NCBI GenBank assembly: GCA_029204225.1
Contig: CM055095.1
Span: forward strand, 13,856,049-13,920,048
Direction: 5' to 3'
Source: Diphasiastrum complanatum
Taxonomy: Eukaryota > Streptophyta > Lycopodiopsida > Lycopodiales > Lycopodiaceae
DNA: 64,000 nt
Positions 22,205 through 31,387 of this stretch are shown piece after piece. The position numbers were made by a program, and so were the translations under genes. The first letter of the stretch is position 1. The number at the start of each line of letters is the position of its first letter. The notes under the pieces are model-generated. The model ran no database searches. It saw only the letters and a list, made by a program, of their open reading frames with translations, and had not been told where the DNA came from.

Positions 22205-22315
22205 TTGAATTTCTCGTACGTTGGAAAGGTAAGACAGATGACGAGGACACCTGGGAGAGAGAGGACTATTTAAGACTGAACTTCCCTGGCTTGCTCCCAT
22301 TAGGCGGAGACTCTT
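22205..22315 (+). pseudogene. Gypsy C chromodomain
   Basis: EFLVRWKGKTDDEDTWERED then a short tail and TAA near 22315: a classic chromodomain core (aromatic W, acidic DTWE). It follows RNase H directly in a different frame; about 1.2-1.5 kb of integrase expected between them is missing. The polypurine tract (AAAGGGGGAGGGAA, about 22316-22329) and 3' LTR follow. Confidence 0.85.
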
Positions 22316-22329
22316 AAAGGGGGAGGGAA

Positions 22330-22855
22330 TGTTACGTACCCATAAGGGTACGCAACAGGAAACTTGAGGTGACGGTCTCAGTTATGGGACGGAACGCTGA
22401 TCTGGAGCTATAGGTCTTTTGGGTGCCACGTGTCAATGTCTCATTGGCACGCGGTGACTCGTTGTTATGGACCCGCGTCAGTGTGCACAACTGTCGCGTG
22501 TCGTTAGTCATGCGTGACTCCTATGGAGGGAGATGACCCACCCGGACTATGTATATAGAGGTGGATCTCCATGAGCTGGGTATTCATTCTCTCTTGGAGA
22601 ATGAAGAGCTCTTCCACTAGTGGTCAGGTTAGGACGAGTATCTAGGCCTCAAGATGTAGGTAGGTGAGGGTCGAGGGTAAGCTATGGTGGTATGGGACAC
22701 CATGGCTTACTTGAGACCCGAGCTTGCTTGATGGTGGTCTGTAGCTCCAGTGCACGGGGGTGAGGTGGCAGTACCTCTATGGTTGGGTGGTAACGTAGCG
22801 TTCGTCACTTGTTTGTACTTTAGCAATCACCGGCATGACGATGGGGATTCTAACA
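22330..22855 (+). repeat. Gypsy C 3' LTR
   Basis: 526 bp, same termini and length as the 5' LTR, ending GATTCTAACA. About nine differences, mostly C/T and G/A. Confidence 0.93.
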
Positions 22856-22980
22856 GATTTCTACCATAGATAGCTGTCTCAACAGCGCTGGATGTCCCTC
22901 CTAATTTCTGGAAATTGGATAGTGTCCTATCCACTCTGATAGATTCCTCTCTTCCTGAAACTAAGCTCCCAAAGAAGGAG

Positions 22981-22994
22981 ATGGCTCTGATACA
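22981..22994 (-). other. Gypsy B primer-binding site
   Basis: The minus strand reads TGTATCAGAGCCAT two bases after the LTR, which is the initiator tRNA-Met site with one base missing. Confidence 0.82.
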
Positions 22995-22996
22995 GG

Positions 22997-23341
22997 TGTT
23001 AGAGATCTAAACACCACAGTAGGGCAAACACTAACTGATCCACCCAACCTTGCCTACTCCCTGATATGGAACAAGCCCCTCCTAGCCCAGTGTGAGGACT
23101 GGTAGCATGCATACTGCCAAGTGTCGGCCACGTGGCTCTGACGTGGCCGACTGCACGTCGGGACCCAACGTGGGGCCCTATCCTGCTGACAGGGTCCCTA
23201 GGCTGTGTTAGGCCAGCCATGGCTATGGACCGTGCCGGGGCACACTACTCACATTGTCTTGCCCTGTTGGACGTGTACGCTGGACACGCCCCTGACTGTG
23301 GTATCTGACTAGGGTTCGGCACTAGTTACGTGCTCGTAACA
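22997..23341 (-). repeat. Gypsy B 5' LTR
   Basis: 345 bp, minus strand TGTTACGAGCACG ... GATCTCTAACA, with TG/CA ends. The match to 12869-13053 covers its two ends. Confidence 0.87.
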
Positions 23342-25600
23342 AACTGCCTGCACTACTCAATGGAGAGTCTGTTTCTCCTCTTCGTGTGATGGCTAGTTCC
23401 GCTCACAAACGAAAGCTGAATAGTCCTGTGAGAGGACTCTCTCTAACCCATTGCTGAAGGTCAGGAATACTGCGGCCATGAAAGCTCCATCATGTCACAA
23501 GCACCAACTGGTCATCTCTCAGCTAACACTGCTCTCGATCAAAAGGATACGGGCCCCGCTCAAACTTTACCATATCTCGCTCTATGTTCCTCAAAGTCAG
23601 GCCTTTTGGCAAAAGAGATAGAACATGTGTCAGGCCACAGGCTAATATAAACAAGTAGACTGTTAGCAATATTTGCAATACCTGCGCCGGCGGGCCATAC
23701 ACGCTCAGTGTACTCCACCCATCCTCGATGGAGCTCCATGTCGCCAGGACGTCTGGCAAAGCAGCCACAAGGGGTGCAGCATGTGGGCTACCACATGGAT
23801 GGGTCTGTGGAAGTAGTCCCACCTCATCTCCCAAACACTGAGGAGGTCATCCTTCCTACGCAAGTCACATTGCAAATGATTAGTCATCTGTGAAAGCACG
23901 AAAGTAAGCTGAAAATGAAACGAAAAGAGAGTGGGAGGAGCAATACATGTCATCGTCCAAGTCAAATCTCTGAAGCGCCTCACTGATGCGGTCCATGAAC
24001 TCGTACATGAGACCGAGCCGAGAGTGCACCCCTCTCAGTCTACTAAGCGCAGCATAAGGTAAATAGGTCGAAGAACCTCTACAAGCTCACCCGACCGTGT
24101 CCAGAAGTCCTCTCCAAACACTATGCTCTGGAAATGCACTGCCTCTATCATGCGATTCCTTAACACATCAAATCCCTCACTGGATGCCATCCTCCACAAA
24201 TGATCTCATACTACGCATAGTCGCTCGAGAACCAGGAAAAGGTAGGCAAAGTGAGTGGGCACAGTTCACCACGTACATGGCCAGAGAGGTGAGCTGCAAG
24301 GAAAACATTAAACAAAAATTTGTTAAAAGCTTAAAGAGGTTAGGGGCCGAGAACGACTGATAAGTGGAAAAGGCTTTATAAAGTGGCGAAAATTGTACCT
24401 CACGAACCCATGGAAGTGCGACCATGTCATGGATTAGAAGATCGATGCAATGTGCAGCACACAGGGTCCACACAATACTGGGGTGCTCATCACCATCTCT
24501 CCCATCTGTCTACAGTTCGTGGCGTTGTCCGTGACAACTTGAACCACGTGATCTGTCCCAATCTCCTGCACTACACCTCTTACTGCCTCATAGATGAACT
24601 CGGCCGTGATGGCTCCACCAACTCGAGTAGCATCCTCCTAGTAGGAAAATTGTGCCAAGCGGGCAAGATATTAGGATATTGACGACAGATCACCGACGAA
24701 TGTCAGTCGTGTGCAATGCCTCTCTCCTCGGAGGCCTCCATGAGGAATCAACTGTTGTGATCTGAAGGCAAGTGTTCCTAAAGATCCAAGTGTCAGCAAC
24801 AGCGAAAGGGATGCCACACTCATAGAAGAGCTGGCCAATCCATCGAGTACATAGGACATGCTTTTGTCTCTGCCACCCATCGCGGTCCAAGGTTTGCTGC
24901 CTAGCCCTAACCCCTCTCTGCTGCACAAAGGGCTCTCTCGGTCTAGCACGCCTGCCAGAAGCAACAGATGGGCGCACTGAAGGTGTGTCTAACTGTGGAG
25001 CATCACCTATTGGATCTCTGCCCCCCCCTGTGGTAAGATCTAGCTCTGTAGGTGGAGCATCATCAACTGATGACGATGATGGATGAGAGGGACCTGTTGA
25101 TGAAGGAACAATAGGATGAGAGGCTGGATGTGTGCTGATATCTCTAGGAAAATCCCCCCCCTATGACTAGGCCCTATCTCTGGATCTGCTCCAGTCCCTA
25201 CACCTGCACTAGACCCTGCACCTGCACTAGGTCCTGGACCTGCTCAAGTCCCTGCTCCTGCCACTAACCTGTGAATAGAGCTCTGAGATGGTCTCAATGG
25301 CTCAAGAGACGTATCGTAGGGCCCGTATGTGTCCATCAATCTCTCCACCTCTGCATCTGATATGCGAGGACAAATGGATATGCCCATCCCCTGCCCATCT
25401 AGCCTGATGAGCCGTAGTAAGTGGGCCCTGACCCTGGTAAGAAAACCAATAAAGACCCCACCACAATGCAAGCATCTCCATCTGCGGGCACCAGATCCCG
25501 GTGCATAGCCACATCCCCCTCTCTCAACTCAACCTCTGACCAAATGCCTCTACCAAGGACCGACATTGTGTGAGAATATCAATGTATCAAACCTACAAAA
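23342..25600 (-). pseudogene. hAT-family transposase (BED zinc finger, DUF659 type), degenerate
   Basis: A cut-and-paste DNA transposase on the minus strand, read in pieces. The BED zinc finger is at about 25480-25390 (CLHCGGVFIGFLTRVRAHLL, GISICP). The DUF659-like region is at 24900-24800 (GQLFYECGIPFAVADTWIF). The block CAAHCIDLLIHDMVALPW is at about 24465-24410. The late part is HRPIHVVAHMLHPLW at about 23820, and the dimerisation tail is near 23500-23380 (WSFHGRSIPDLQQ, RVLSQDYSAFVCERN, TKRRNRLS). Many stops and frame changes are present. Its 3' end meets the gypsy B LTR at 23341. No terminal inverted repeats could be assigned. The family call is firm; activity is excluded. Confidence 0.8.
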
Positions 25601-26300
25601 GAGGAAGCAAACAATCACATGTCAATACATTCCGTTGGTAGCAACAACATCCGGATTCCACATATGCATTCACAGCATTCAATCGCTTACAGCAACCGTA
25701 AACTAAACATCGAAAAAAAACCGCAATTTTTTTTTCGATCGACAACAGGTGCAAGCTGCAAATAGTGTCCTGGATCTTGAACTCATCAAAACAAGCATCC
25801 TAGGCATTCCTATGGGAATGAAGAAACACAGTGTAGCTTTAGACTGCAACTCAATCGCATGCCTACAAGACCCTAAACCCTAAAAAACAGGTGATTTGGG
25901 CATGCCATTGAAAACCTTGTGATAACAACCAAAACTAATAGCAAAAGCATGTTTGTGGGCATGAAGAAACACAGTTTAGCCTCAATCGGATGACTACATG
26001 CCAATTTACAAAAAGAGCCAAAAACACATGGAAAAAGAGCATGAAGTTCAAATCTTTTGCTACAAGCAATAATGGGGAAAACTAACAGCATTAGCATGTC
26101 TGTGGTTCAATACAGATGAATTGGAACCAAAAACCATTTCATTACGTTGCTTACAGCTCATTCCATGAGCTTCCTAGATGTGAAGCCAAAACTTACCTAA
26201 AACTGTTTTCGAGAGAAACACCACTGCCTCGTCACTACCACCGTGCTTATCACATACTGAACAATGCTCCAAGATGGCTACAATCCACCATCACCCTCTC
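25601..26300. other. Unassigned intron DNA with plant telomere-type motif
   Basis: Upstream flank of the hAT coding region, no recognised gene. At about 25869-25885 the plus strand reads ACCCTAAACCCTAAAA, two units of the plant telomere repeat. It is isolated and probably a chance telo-box or interstitial relic. Confidence 0.45.
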
Positions 26301-26322
26301 ACCATCACCATCACCATCACCA

Positions 26323-26401
<79 letters not shown>
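26301..26401. repeat. CAT-CAC repeat followed by (CT)n microsatellite
   Basis: A short ACCATC repeat (26301-26323) runs directly into about 38 units of CT (26325-26401) with one interruption. The open frames across it (Ser-Leu or Arg-Glu repeats) are artefacts. Confidence 0.95.
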
Positions 26402-26402
<1 letters not shown>

Positions 26403-26419
26403 AAGAGCAAATTTTTTTA

Positions 26420-26573
26420 TGTGGGCCGTGGGCTGCCTGCTCGCGGCCCATATAAGAAAAATTGCCAGGTTTCTGGCGATCTGGGACCGCGTTTTTGGTC
26501 CCGGATTGCCAGCGTTCCGGATCGCGTGATCTGGAACGTGGTTGCAGCGGATTGCGATCTGCTGCAACCTTGA
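26420..26573. repeat. Array of five consecutive stem-loops
   Basis: Five inverted repeats follow one another: ATGTGGGCCG/CGGCCCATAT (about 26418-26452), ATTGCCAG/CTGGCGAT (26460-26479), CTGGGACC/GGTCCCGG (about 26480-26504), CGTTCCGGATC/GATCTGGAACG (26512-26537) and GGTTGCAGCGGAT/ATCTGCTGCAACC (26540-26570). Each stem has about one mismatch, usually a transition. It lies next to the CT tract, in intron 1 of the host gene. Nature unknown. Confidence 0.75.
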
Positions 26574-27324
26574 TCAAAACTGACTAGGCTAAGATGTTGC
26601 ACACTTGCTTCTATAGATCTTCTGTAGCTCCAGTACAACAATATTCGATATCAAAGAGTTCTACTCTTTTTGAGCAACACTCATGTTTCATATGCCTAGC
26701 TTGGGGGGTATCTATTTTGCCCCCCACCACCAGATTCTTCAGCAAATATGTAAGACATTAATAAGTTGTGGCAGGTTTATTGATGCGTTCATATGGCATT
26801 CTTGGCCCATCTACATAGCTTGAAAGTGTGCACATCACCATTCAGCAACAAGCCTTCCATATTTACATATATGTTGCTTCCGTTTTTATTTTGAGCCTTC
26901 TTCAATATTTACATTTTCTTTTTGTCCACATACAAGAAAATAAAAACCATAAACAAATTAGTAAAATCTTCAACATATACGCTTTTGCGGTCTTCCCTTC
27001 GACATTGAATTTTAGTACTCCAAAGTATTAACTAATTACATCACGTTCAATCATTATGTCGTCCACTTTCATCTTTTGGTCAGGGTTTTTGTAGGGAACA
27101 TTCAACAGGTAGTGCATGGAGATTCGTGCACTAACGATAGTGTTAGAGAGGCAAATACATATTTTTATAATTCAATTTAAGAATTTCAACTAAATATTAT
27201 GTCTCATCCATACAAATCAAGATGCAGTTTCTCTTGTCAAAAAATCAACGAAATAGGTATAAGAATCAATGCAGCAGTTTGGAATGAAAAGAGACATAAA
27301 TCTGTACCAGAAACCAGTTACCAC
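26574..27324. other. Intron 1 sequence next to exon 1
   Basis: AT-rich DNA with no recognised feature. The donor of exon 1 lies at its right edge (27324-27323). Confidence 0.55.
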
Positions 27325-27927
27325 CTTCTGAATCTTCTGCCGTAGTTCGGCCACCAAACCCTCCATAGCCTCGTGGTTGGCCACATACCCCTCGCTCTTC
27401 GTGTCCACACTGCTCTTTAAAACATTCAATCCCTCATAAACGCTAGATATTCTTCGTACATGCATATTATGCCCTCTCCATCTCCTTTCTACATTTGCAG
27501 GTGAGCCAAAATGTTTCTTTTCTGATGCAAATCCGTTTTCAATCTTAATTGCATGATGATGTCCCGCAATAAACGTAGGTCTTAAAGAGCTGGAGCTCAC
27601 GTTCCTACCAGTAAGACGCTGCTTGAAAAGATATAGCCCTTTGGAGGACTCTATAATATCATGGCTGCAGGCTTGGCTTGCTATTCCATGCGTTGGCAGA
27701 CCACAACTTTGCTGCGCAGCATATTGATCAATCAGAGGTGCTAAACCCTCTCGTTTTGGCAACGGATTCAGTTCAACATCCGTAGACGCGATTGAACCTT
27801 CTCCAAGACTTACTTCATCTCTGTTTGGACTTATTCTTTTGGCAATGAAGCAGCAGCAGCTCTGCTTTCTTACAAACCAATTCAGCAATGGGCTCTTCGG
27901 AAGGGATTTAGACCAAAGCTGTGCCAT
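27325..27927 (-). CDS. MCCB: 3-methylcrotonyl-CoA carboxylase beta subunit, exon 1
   Basis: First coding exon (201 codons) of the carboxyltransferase subunit of the mitochondrial enzyme that carboxylates 3-methylcrotonyl-CoA during leucine catabolism. It starts at ATG 27927-27925 with a basic, Ser-rich leader (MAQLWSKSLPKSPLLNWFVR) suited to mitochondrial import. Its end, NHEAMEGLVAELRQKIQK, matches the conserved segment before the GG..AV block, which is encoded by exon 2 at 11605. Splicing after AAG (27325) keeps phase 0 and the family spacing. Splicing three bases later at GTAACT is the alternative. The N-terminal part is about 100 residues longer than I recall for the Arabidopsis protein. 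The frame is open throughout. Confidence 0.82.
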
Positions 27928-28226
27928 CTCTTGGTAAGTCTTGAATCTTCTTCAAGGCATGCCCACTGCATCGCCCTCTGCTCTGCTCTGCATCGCCCTC
28001 TCTCTCTCTTGTCTCTCTCTCTCTCTCTGCTCTCTGCTGTGCTGAAATAAACAAACAAAATAACAATTTCTTTAGTTGTTGTAGCTCATGAGAGTGCTCT
28101 GGAAAATGGACAAAGTATAGGAATGGAATCATCATGTTTCTCCAAAGAATTATTGGTATCATAAAATATTTGATGATGTTTTATGCAAGCAAATAAAGTT
28201 TAAACTCTTCCATGAGTATAGTACAA
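27928..28226 (-). promoter_or_regulatory. Likely 5' UTR and promoter region of the carboxylase gene
   Basis: Just upstream of the ATG the coding-sense strand carries a long GA-rich tract (plus 27998-28040 is CT-rich) and a repeated GGCGATGCAGAGCAG-like segment, typical of plant 5' UTRs. Two ATG triplets occur in it. TTTATTTCAG (about 28046-28055, minus sense) could be an acceptor of a 5' UTR intron. No confident TATA box was chosen. Confidence 0.5.
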
Positions 28227-28347
28227 TGGAATGGGCCGGGCACAGGCCATTTTGCTCGGTAAAACTTTTCAAAAAAAAATTTAGGCATCGCCTAAAAAAA
28301 TTTGGAAAGTTTTACCGGGCAGAATGGCTTGTGCCCGGCCCATTCCA
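28227..28347. repeat. Near-perfect 121-bp palindrome (foldback element)
   Basis: Arms of about 59 bp run from ATGGAATGGGCCGGGCACA (28227) inward to TTTAGGC, and mirror out to GTGCCCGGCCCATTCCAT (28347), with only a three-base centre (ATC near 28287) and a few mismatches. It lies about 300 bp upstream of the carboxylase start. Likely a foldback MITE or a hairpin-forming insertion. Confidence 0.85.
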
Positions 28348-28351
28348 TAAT

Positions 28352-28590
28352 GTAATGGATTCTTTGACTTTTCCACATGTTATTAATAAACCATAATCTG
28401 CAGTCTGACTTTTTTTGGACCAGTCATAAACTGCCACGTGGCAGGCTGATGCATACTGACACGCACGGACTGACACGCGGGCTGATGGGCGTTTTTTTTT
28501 TTTCACAGTTTTTTTTTTTAAATCCCGTGACATTTTCTGCTTTTTAAAAAGGTCAAAAAATGGGCATAATCATCACAAAGAATCCATTAC
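28352..28590. mobile_element. MITE-like element with 15-bp terminal inverted repeats
   Basis: GTAATGGATTCTTTG at 28352-28366 is matched exactly in reverse complement at 28576-28590. The 239-bp interior has no coding capacity and contains poly-T runs. No clear target duplication, so the superfamily is undetermined. It starts a few bases after the palindrome. Confidence 0.6.
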
Positions 28591-29280
28591 GGTCTTAAAA
28601 AAACTGAGAAGCTTTAAAAATTGCATTTTTTTGAGATAATTCACAAGAGTTTTTCGAAGCACTCACTCCAAAGCTCCAAATATGTGTATGGGCTCTGACC
28701 CCTCCTATCCTAGTGCATTGCTCACAGTGTTGTGATGGCTCTTGGCATTATTTGGGAAAGAGAGAAGGTTCACACCTTAAATTCCAAATATAGTTTTAAA
28801 TCTAAAAAGTGCATGTGAGGGAACCATTGAATGTGAGAATAACTATAGGCATAACCATGTGTAGCGTAACTTGAGGATGAGACTTGTTTCAATGGTAGCC
28901 CCATGTCTCAACTCTTCTTACTGCTTGAGCGGGATTTCATGCCAACCTCTATACTTAGTGGCCTCGATACAAAGATAAATCATTGGAGATGTTGACTATC
29001 GTGGTTTTTCCCCCATGACTGTTGTAGTTGAAGGTCGAATTTACCTCGACATGCAAAAAAACATATTTTGGAATGTGCAAGCTAATAGTCAACTAACCAC
29101 GTTTAAATTATATTCTTCAATCATTAACATTTTTAATTAAGTGAAATTCGCATGACATCATGTTGCATGTGGCACCCCTAGAGAAGAGCTCTATGGAACA
29201 TGGACAATGAAAGCATTATTAAAATACGATACAAGTAGTAACCCAAATGATTTAAAGACACATGTTTATTATTTTAAAAT
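28591..29280. other. Unassigned AT-rich DNA
   Basis: No gene, RNA or repeat recognised on either strand. Confidence 0.5.
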
Positions 29281-29655
29281 GGGAGTCCTTTAAGTGGAGG
29301 GGGACCAATATACTCTCTGTCCATTGGTTGATGCCACTTCAAGCAATCTCCCTTTTCAATAAATGTGGAGTGCCTAAAACACTCTTAGTTGATTGGTGAC
29401 CTCTGTCCTTTAGTAACTCGAGAGAACCAAAATAGTCTTCGTTAATAAAGTGGTCCCTGCCCTTTGGTCACTAGGAGGAGTCCGAAATACTTTTTGTTCA
29501 TTGGTGGCCTATCCCCTTTTGGTAGATGAAGAGGGCCCCAAATACTCTTCATTGATTGATTGATATCACTTCAAGTGGCCTACAACCCCTTTACTAAGGG
29601 CATATAGTCCAAAGTGCTTTCTGCTTATTGGTTGAGGCCGCTTCAAGTGCCCCCC
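29281..29655 (+). repeat. Diverged minisatellite, about six units of 54-70 bp
   Basis: A unit of the form CCAAATACTCTTCATTGATT, GGTGACC, CCCCTTTGGTAACTAAGAGG recurs about six times with heavy drift and two longer units containing GCCACTTCAAG. It is clearly an old tandem array. No coding function. Confidence 0.65.
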
Positions 29656-29678
29656 CGCCGAGGCAAACTGAGACTTAT

Positions 29679-29716
29679 CCCAATTGGCATCCTATATGGC
29701 AAGGATACCAATTGGG
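29679..29716. repeat. Short inverted repeat
   Basis: CCCAATTGGCATCCT and AGGATACCAATTGGG, one mismatch, 8-bp loop. Confidence 0.7.
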
Positions 29717-29844
29717 AGCAACTCCACTTGCAAGGGGAAGAACCCATTGGATGATAGGATTCCTAGTTATGTCTGGCATGGTAGCTTGGGCTTACCCTCA
29801 TCGTAAGGTCTGAAGGGATCACAACTAGAAAATCTATGTTTATC

Positions 29845-30121
29845 CACGTGGAGTATCCACACGACACCCAACACTTGGCCGATTTTCCAAAATTTTGTTT
29901 GCGTGGAACATCCACACATGGATTATCCATGCCAAAAAAAATTTGAACGCGCCTCGACAAGTCCACCTGTGTTTTTCTGACACGGCGCCGAAAAATTTAT
30001 GTGCGTGGATAACCCACGCAAAATTGAATTTTGAAAATTCCGGCAATTGTTTGGGAGGGAAGTTTGGCGATGCCGAACAGCGTTTTACGTGTGGATATCT
30101 CCTGTGTGGATTATCCACGCG
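29845..30121. repeat. Cluster of six palindromic GTGGAT-ATCCAC motifs
   Basis: Copies: CGTGGAGTATCCACACG (about 29847-29863), GCGTGGAACATCCACAC (29901-29917), CATGGATTATCCATG (about 29917-29931), GCGTGGATAACCCACGC (30003-30019), a half-site GTGTGGATATC (30089-30099) and GTGTGGATTATCCACGC (30104-30120). Each has dyad symmetry about a 3-bp centre. Function unknown; candidates are subterminal transposase sites or a decayed foldback family. Confidence 0.7.
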
Positions 30122-30335
30122 ATTTTTTTTTTTTTGCTTGTTGATAATGAAATGGAATTAGTTAAATCAATATTTTTCTAACGTGAATTATATTCCAATT
30201 CATTATATTTGTAAAAGTGTCCTCGTCTTGTTTACTTAGTTATGAGTTTATTAGATGTAATCAACTCACCATTCATAACTGAATTTCATGATTATGTTAA
30301 ATCCATAAATCATGTTCCTAGATTATAGGGATTTT
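30122..30335. other. Unassigned AT-rich DNA
   Basis: Starts with a poly-T run; nothing recognised. Confidence 0.4.
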
Positions 30336-30848
30336 TGATGAGGTCGGCCACCTACTTTTGTAAGTCACTTGACTCGAGCTACCAAGAGGGTAATTATGCA
30401 TGATCTAAAGGTTTGATAGCCAGGTTTAGGGTCTACCCTAATGGAACTCTACCCTAATCTCATATCCGAGATCATTTGATATGAATTGAGATCTCATTTT
30501 GTACATACTTTGAGAGATTATCAAGAGATGGTGATTTTGGCAAGTTTGCTCTTTCATGAGGAATTGATGCATGATGAATGTGATGTTTTTTGTATATAAT
30601 GAATAAATCTGAATCTGAACAAAGTACTATACTTTCCACATGTGTGACAGGATGTGAGGATCAATTAATTCTAGTTTGATTGTGGTGTTCAAAAGCTCTT
30701 GCCAATTAGATGCAAAATAGGTAGAATTGTGTGCTAGTTTTCTATCTATTAGATATAAGTGAAACCTTTGATGCTTTTTCAATGTTTTAGTATTCAAATG
30801 AGGTTCATAACTTCTGATATTAACATGGTATCAAAGCCCGAATGCAAC
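30336..30848 (+). mobile_element. Copia 5' LTR end with primer-binding site
   Basis: At 30836-30848 the plus strand reads TGGTATCAAAGCC, an initiator tRNA-Met primer site with one change, immediately after ...TTAACA, which would be an LTR end. The LTR start is uncertain; TGATGAGG near 30338 is a guess. It fits with the copia RT piece just downstream; everything between was deleted. Confidence 0.55.
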
Positions 30849-30939
30849 CATCAAGGCTCAAATACAAGGAAGAGAGAAGCAATTACGAGTTGATGATTGT
30901 ATAATTTTTATTGCCCTTATTACTACCTTAACTTTGATG

Positions 30940-31215
30940 ATGTTCCTTCAAGTGTGAATGAAACTTTAGCAACAAAAGAGTGATTTGATGCAATGAAAAG
31001 TGAGTATATGATGCATTGCTTGAGATACTTGTAAAATTATTGATCCTCCACCAAAGATACAAAATGTTACTGTTTGCAAAATGGGTTTTTAAGATCAAGC
31101 TTAATCAAGATGGTAGTGTGAACAATTATAGAACAAAACTAGTTGCCAAGGGATATGCTCAATTCAAGAGGATTGACTATGATGAAACACTTGATTCTAT
31201 CATAGTTTGTGGTGG
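30940..31215 (+). pseudogene. Copia reverse transcriptase fragment
   Basis: Pieces FDAMKSEY, KWVFKIKLNQDGSVNNYRTK and LVAKGYAQFKRIDYDETLDS are the usual beginning of a copia RT. The first piece needs frame changes, and the RT stops before its catalytic box. It probably belongs with the primer site at 30836. Confidence 0.78.
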
Positions 31216-31387
31216 TGATTTCATTAACTCACGTGCTTTTAGTGACTTACAGCCTTTGCAACATTTGTTAAAAAATGAACTTATGGCCATGTGTCTATCT
31301 CTATTATGTCGTTGGCGCTCTCTAGACAAGGCCCTCTCTTTTTTCTCTTCTTTATATAGGTCTAACCATTTATCCATAACTCCACAA

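Larger units (their letters stand above)
18004..22855 (+). mobile_element. Gypsy C: young, integrase-less chromovirus with perfect target duplication
   Basis: Plus-strand Ty3/gypsy element of 4.85 kb inserted in the leader of gypsy B. Both LTRs are 526 bp and differ at about nine positions by my count, all but one transitions. The exact 5-bp duplication, primer site (18532), polypurine tract and both LTRs are present. Coding content: gag, degraded zinc knuckle, protease, RT, RNase H, then directly the chromodomain. The whole integrase is absent. It is the youngest element recognised here, yet it cannot make integrase. Confidence 0.93.
12869..23341 (-). mobile_element. Gypsy B: Ty3/gypsy chromovirus, integrase core deleted
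   Basis: Minus-strand LTR retrotransposon in intron 1. Its 5' LTR is 22997-23341, primer site 22981-22994, gag 17212-16407, zinc knuckle near 16200, protease-RT-RNase H-integrase finger at 16074-13148, and a shortened 3' LTR at 12869-13053. Gypsy C inserted into its leader (18004-22855). The integrase catalytic core and nearly all of the chromodomain are absent. No matching target duplication was found (CTCAT at 12864-12868 against AACTG at 23342-23346). It abuts the 3' end of the hAT coding region. Confidence 0.85.

Noticed and set aside
12869-23341. Target-site duplication for gypsy B
   Set aside because: The five bases outside the two LTRs (CTCAT and AACTG) do not match; a later deletion or recombination is likely.
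25869-25885. Two plant telomere units (CCCTAAA)
   Set aside because: Too short for a telomeric or interstitial telomere array; such telo-boxes occur by chance or in promoters.
26250-26577. Several overlapping open frames of Ser-Leu or Arg-Glu repeats
   Set aside because: They arise from the (CT)n microsatellite, which is open in most frames; no other coding sign.
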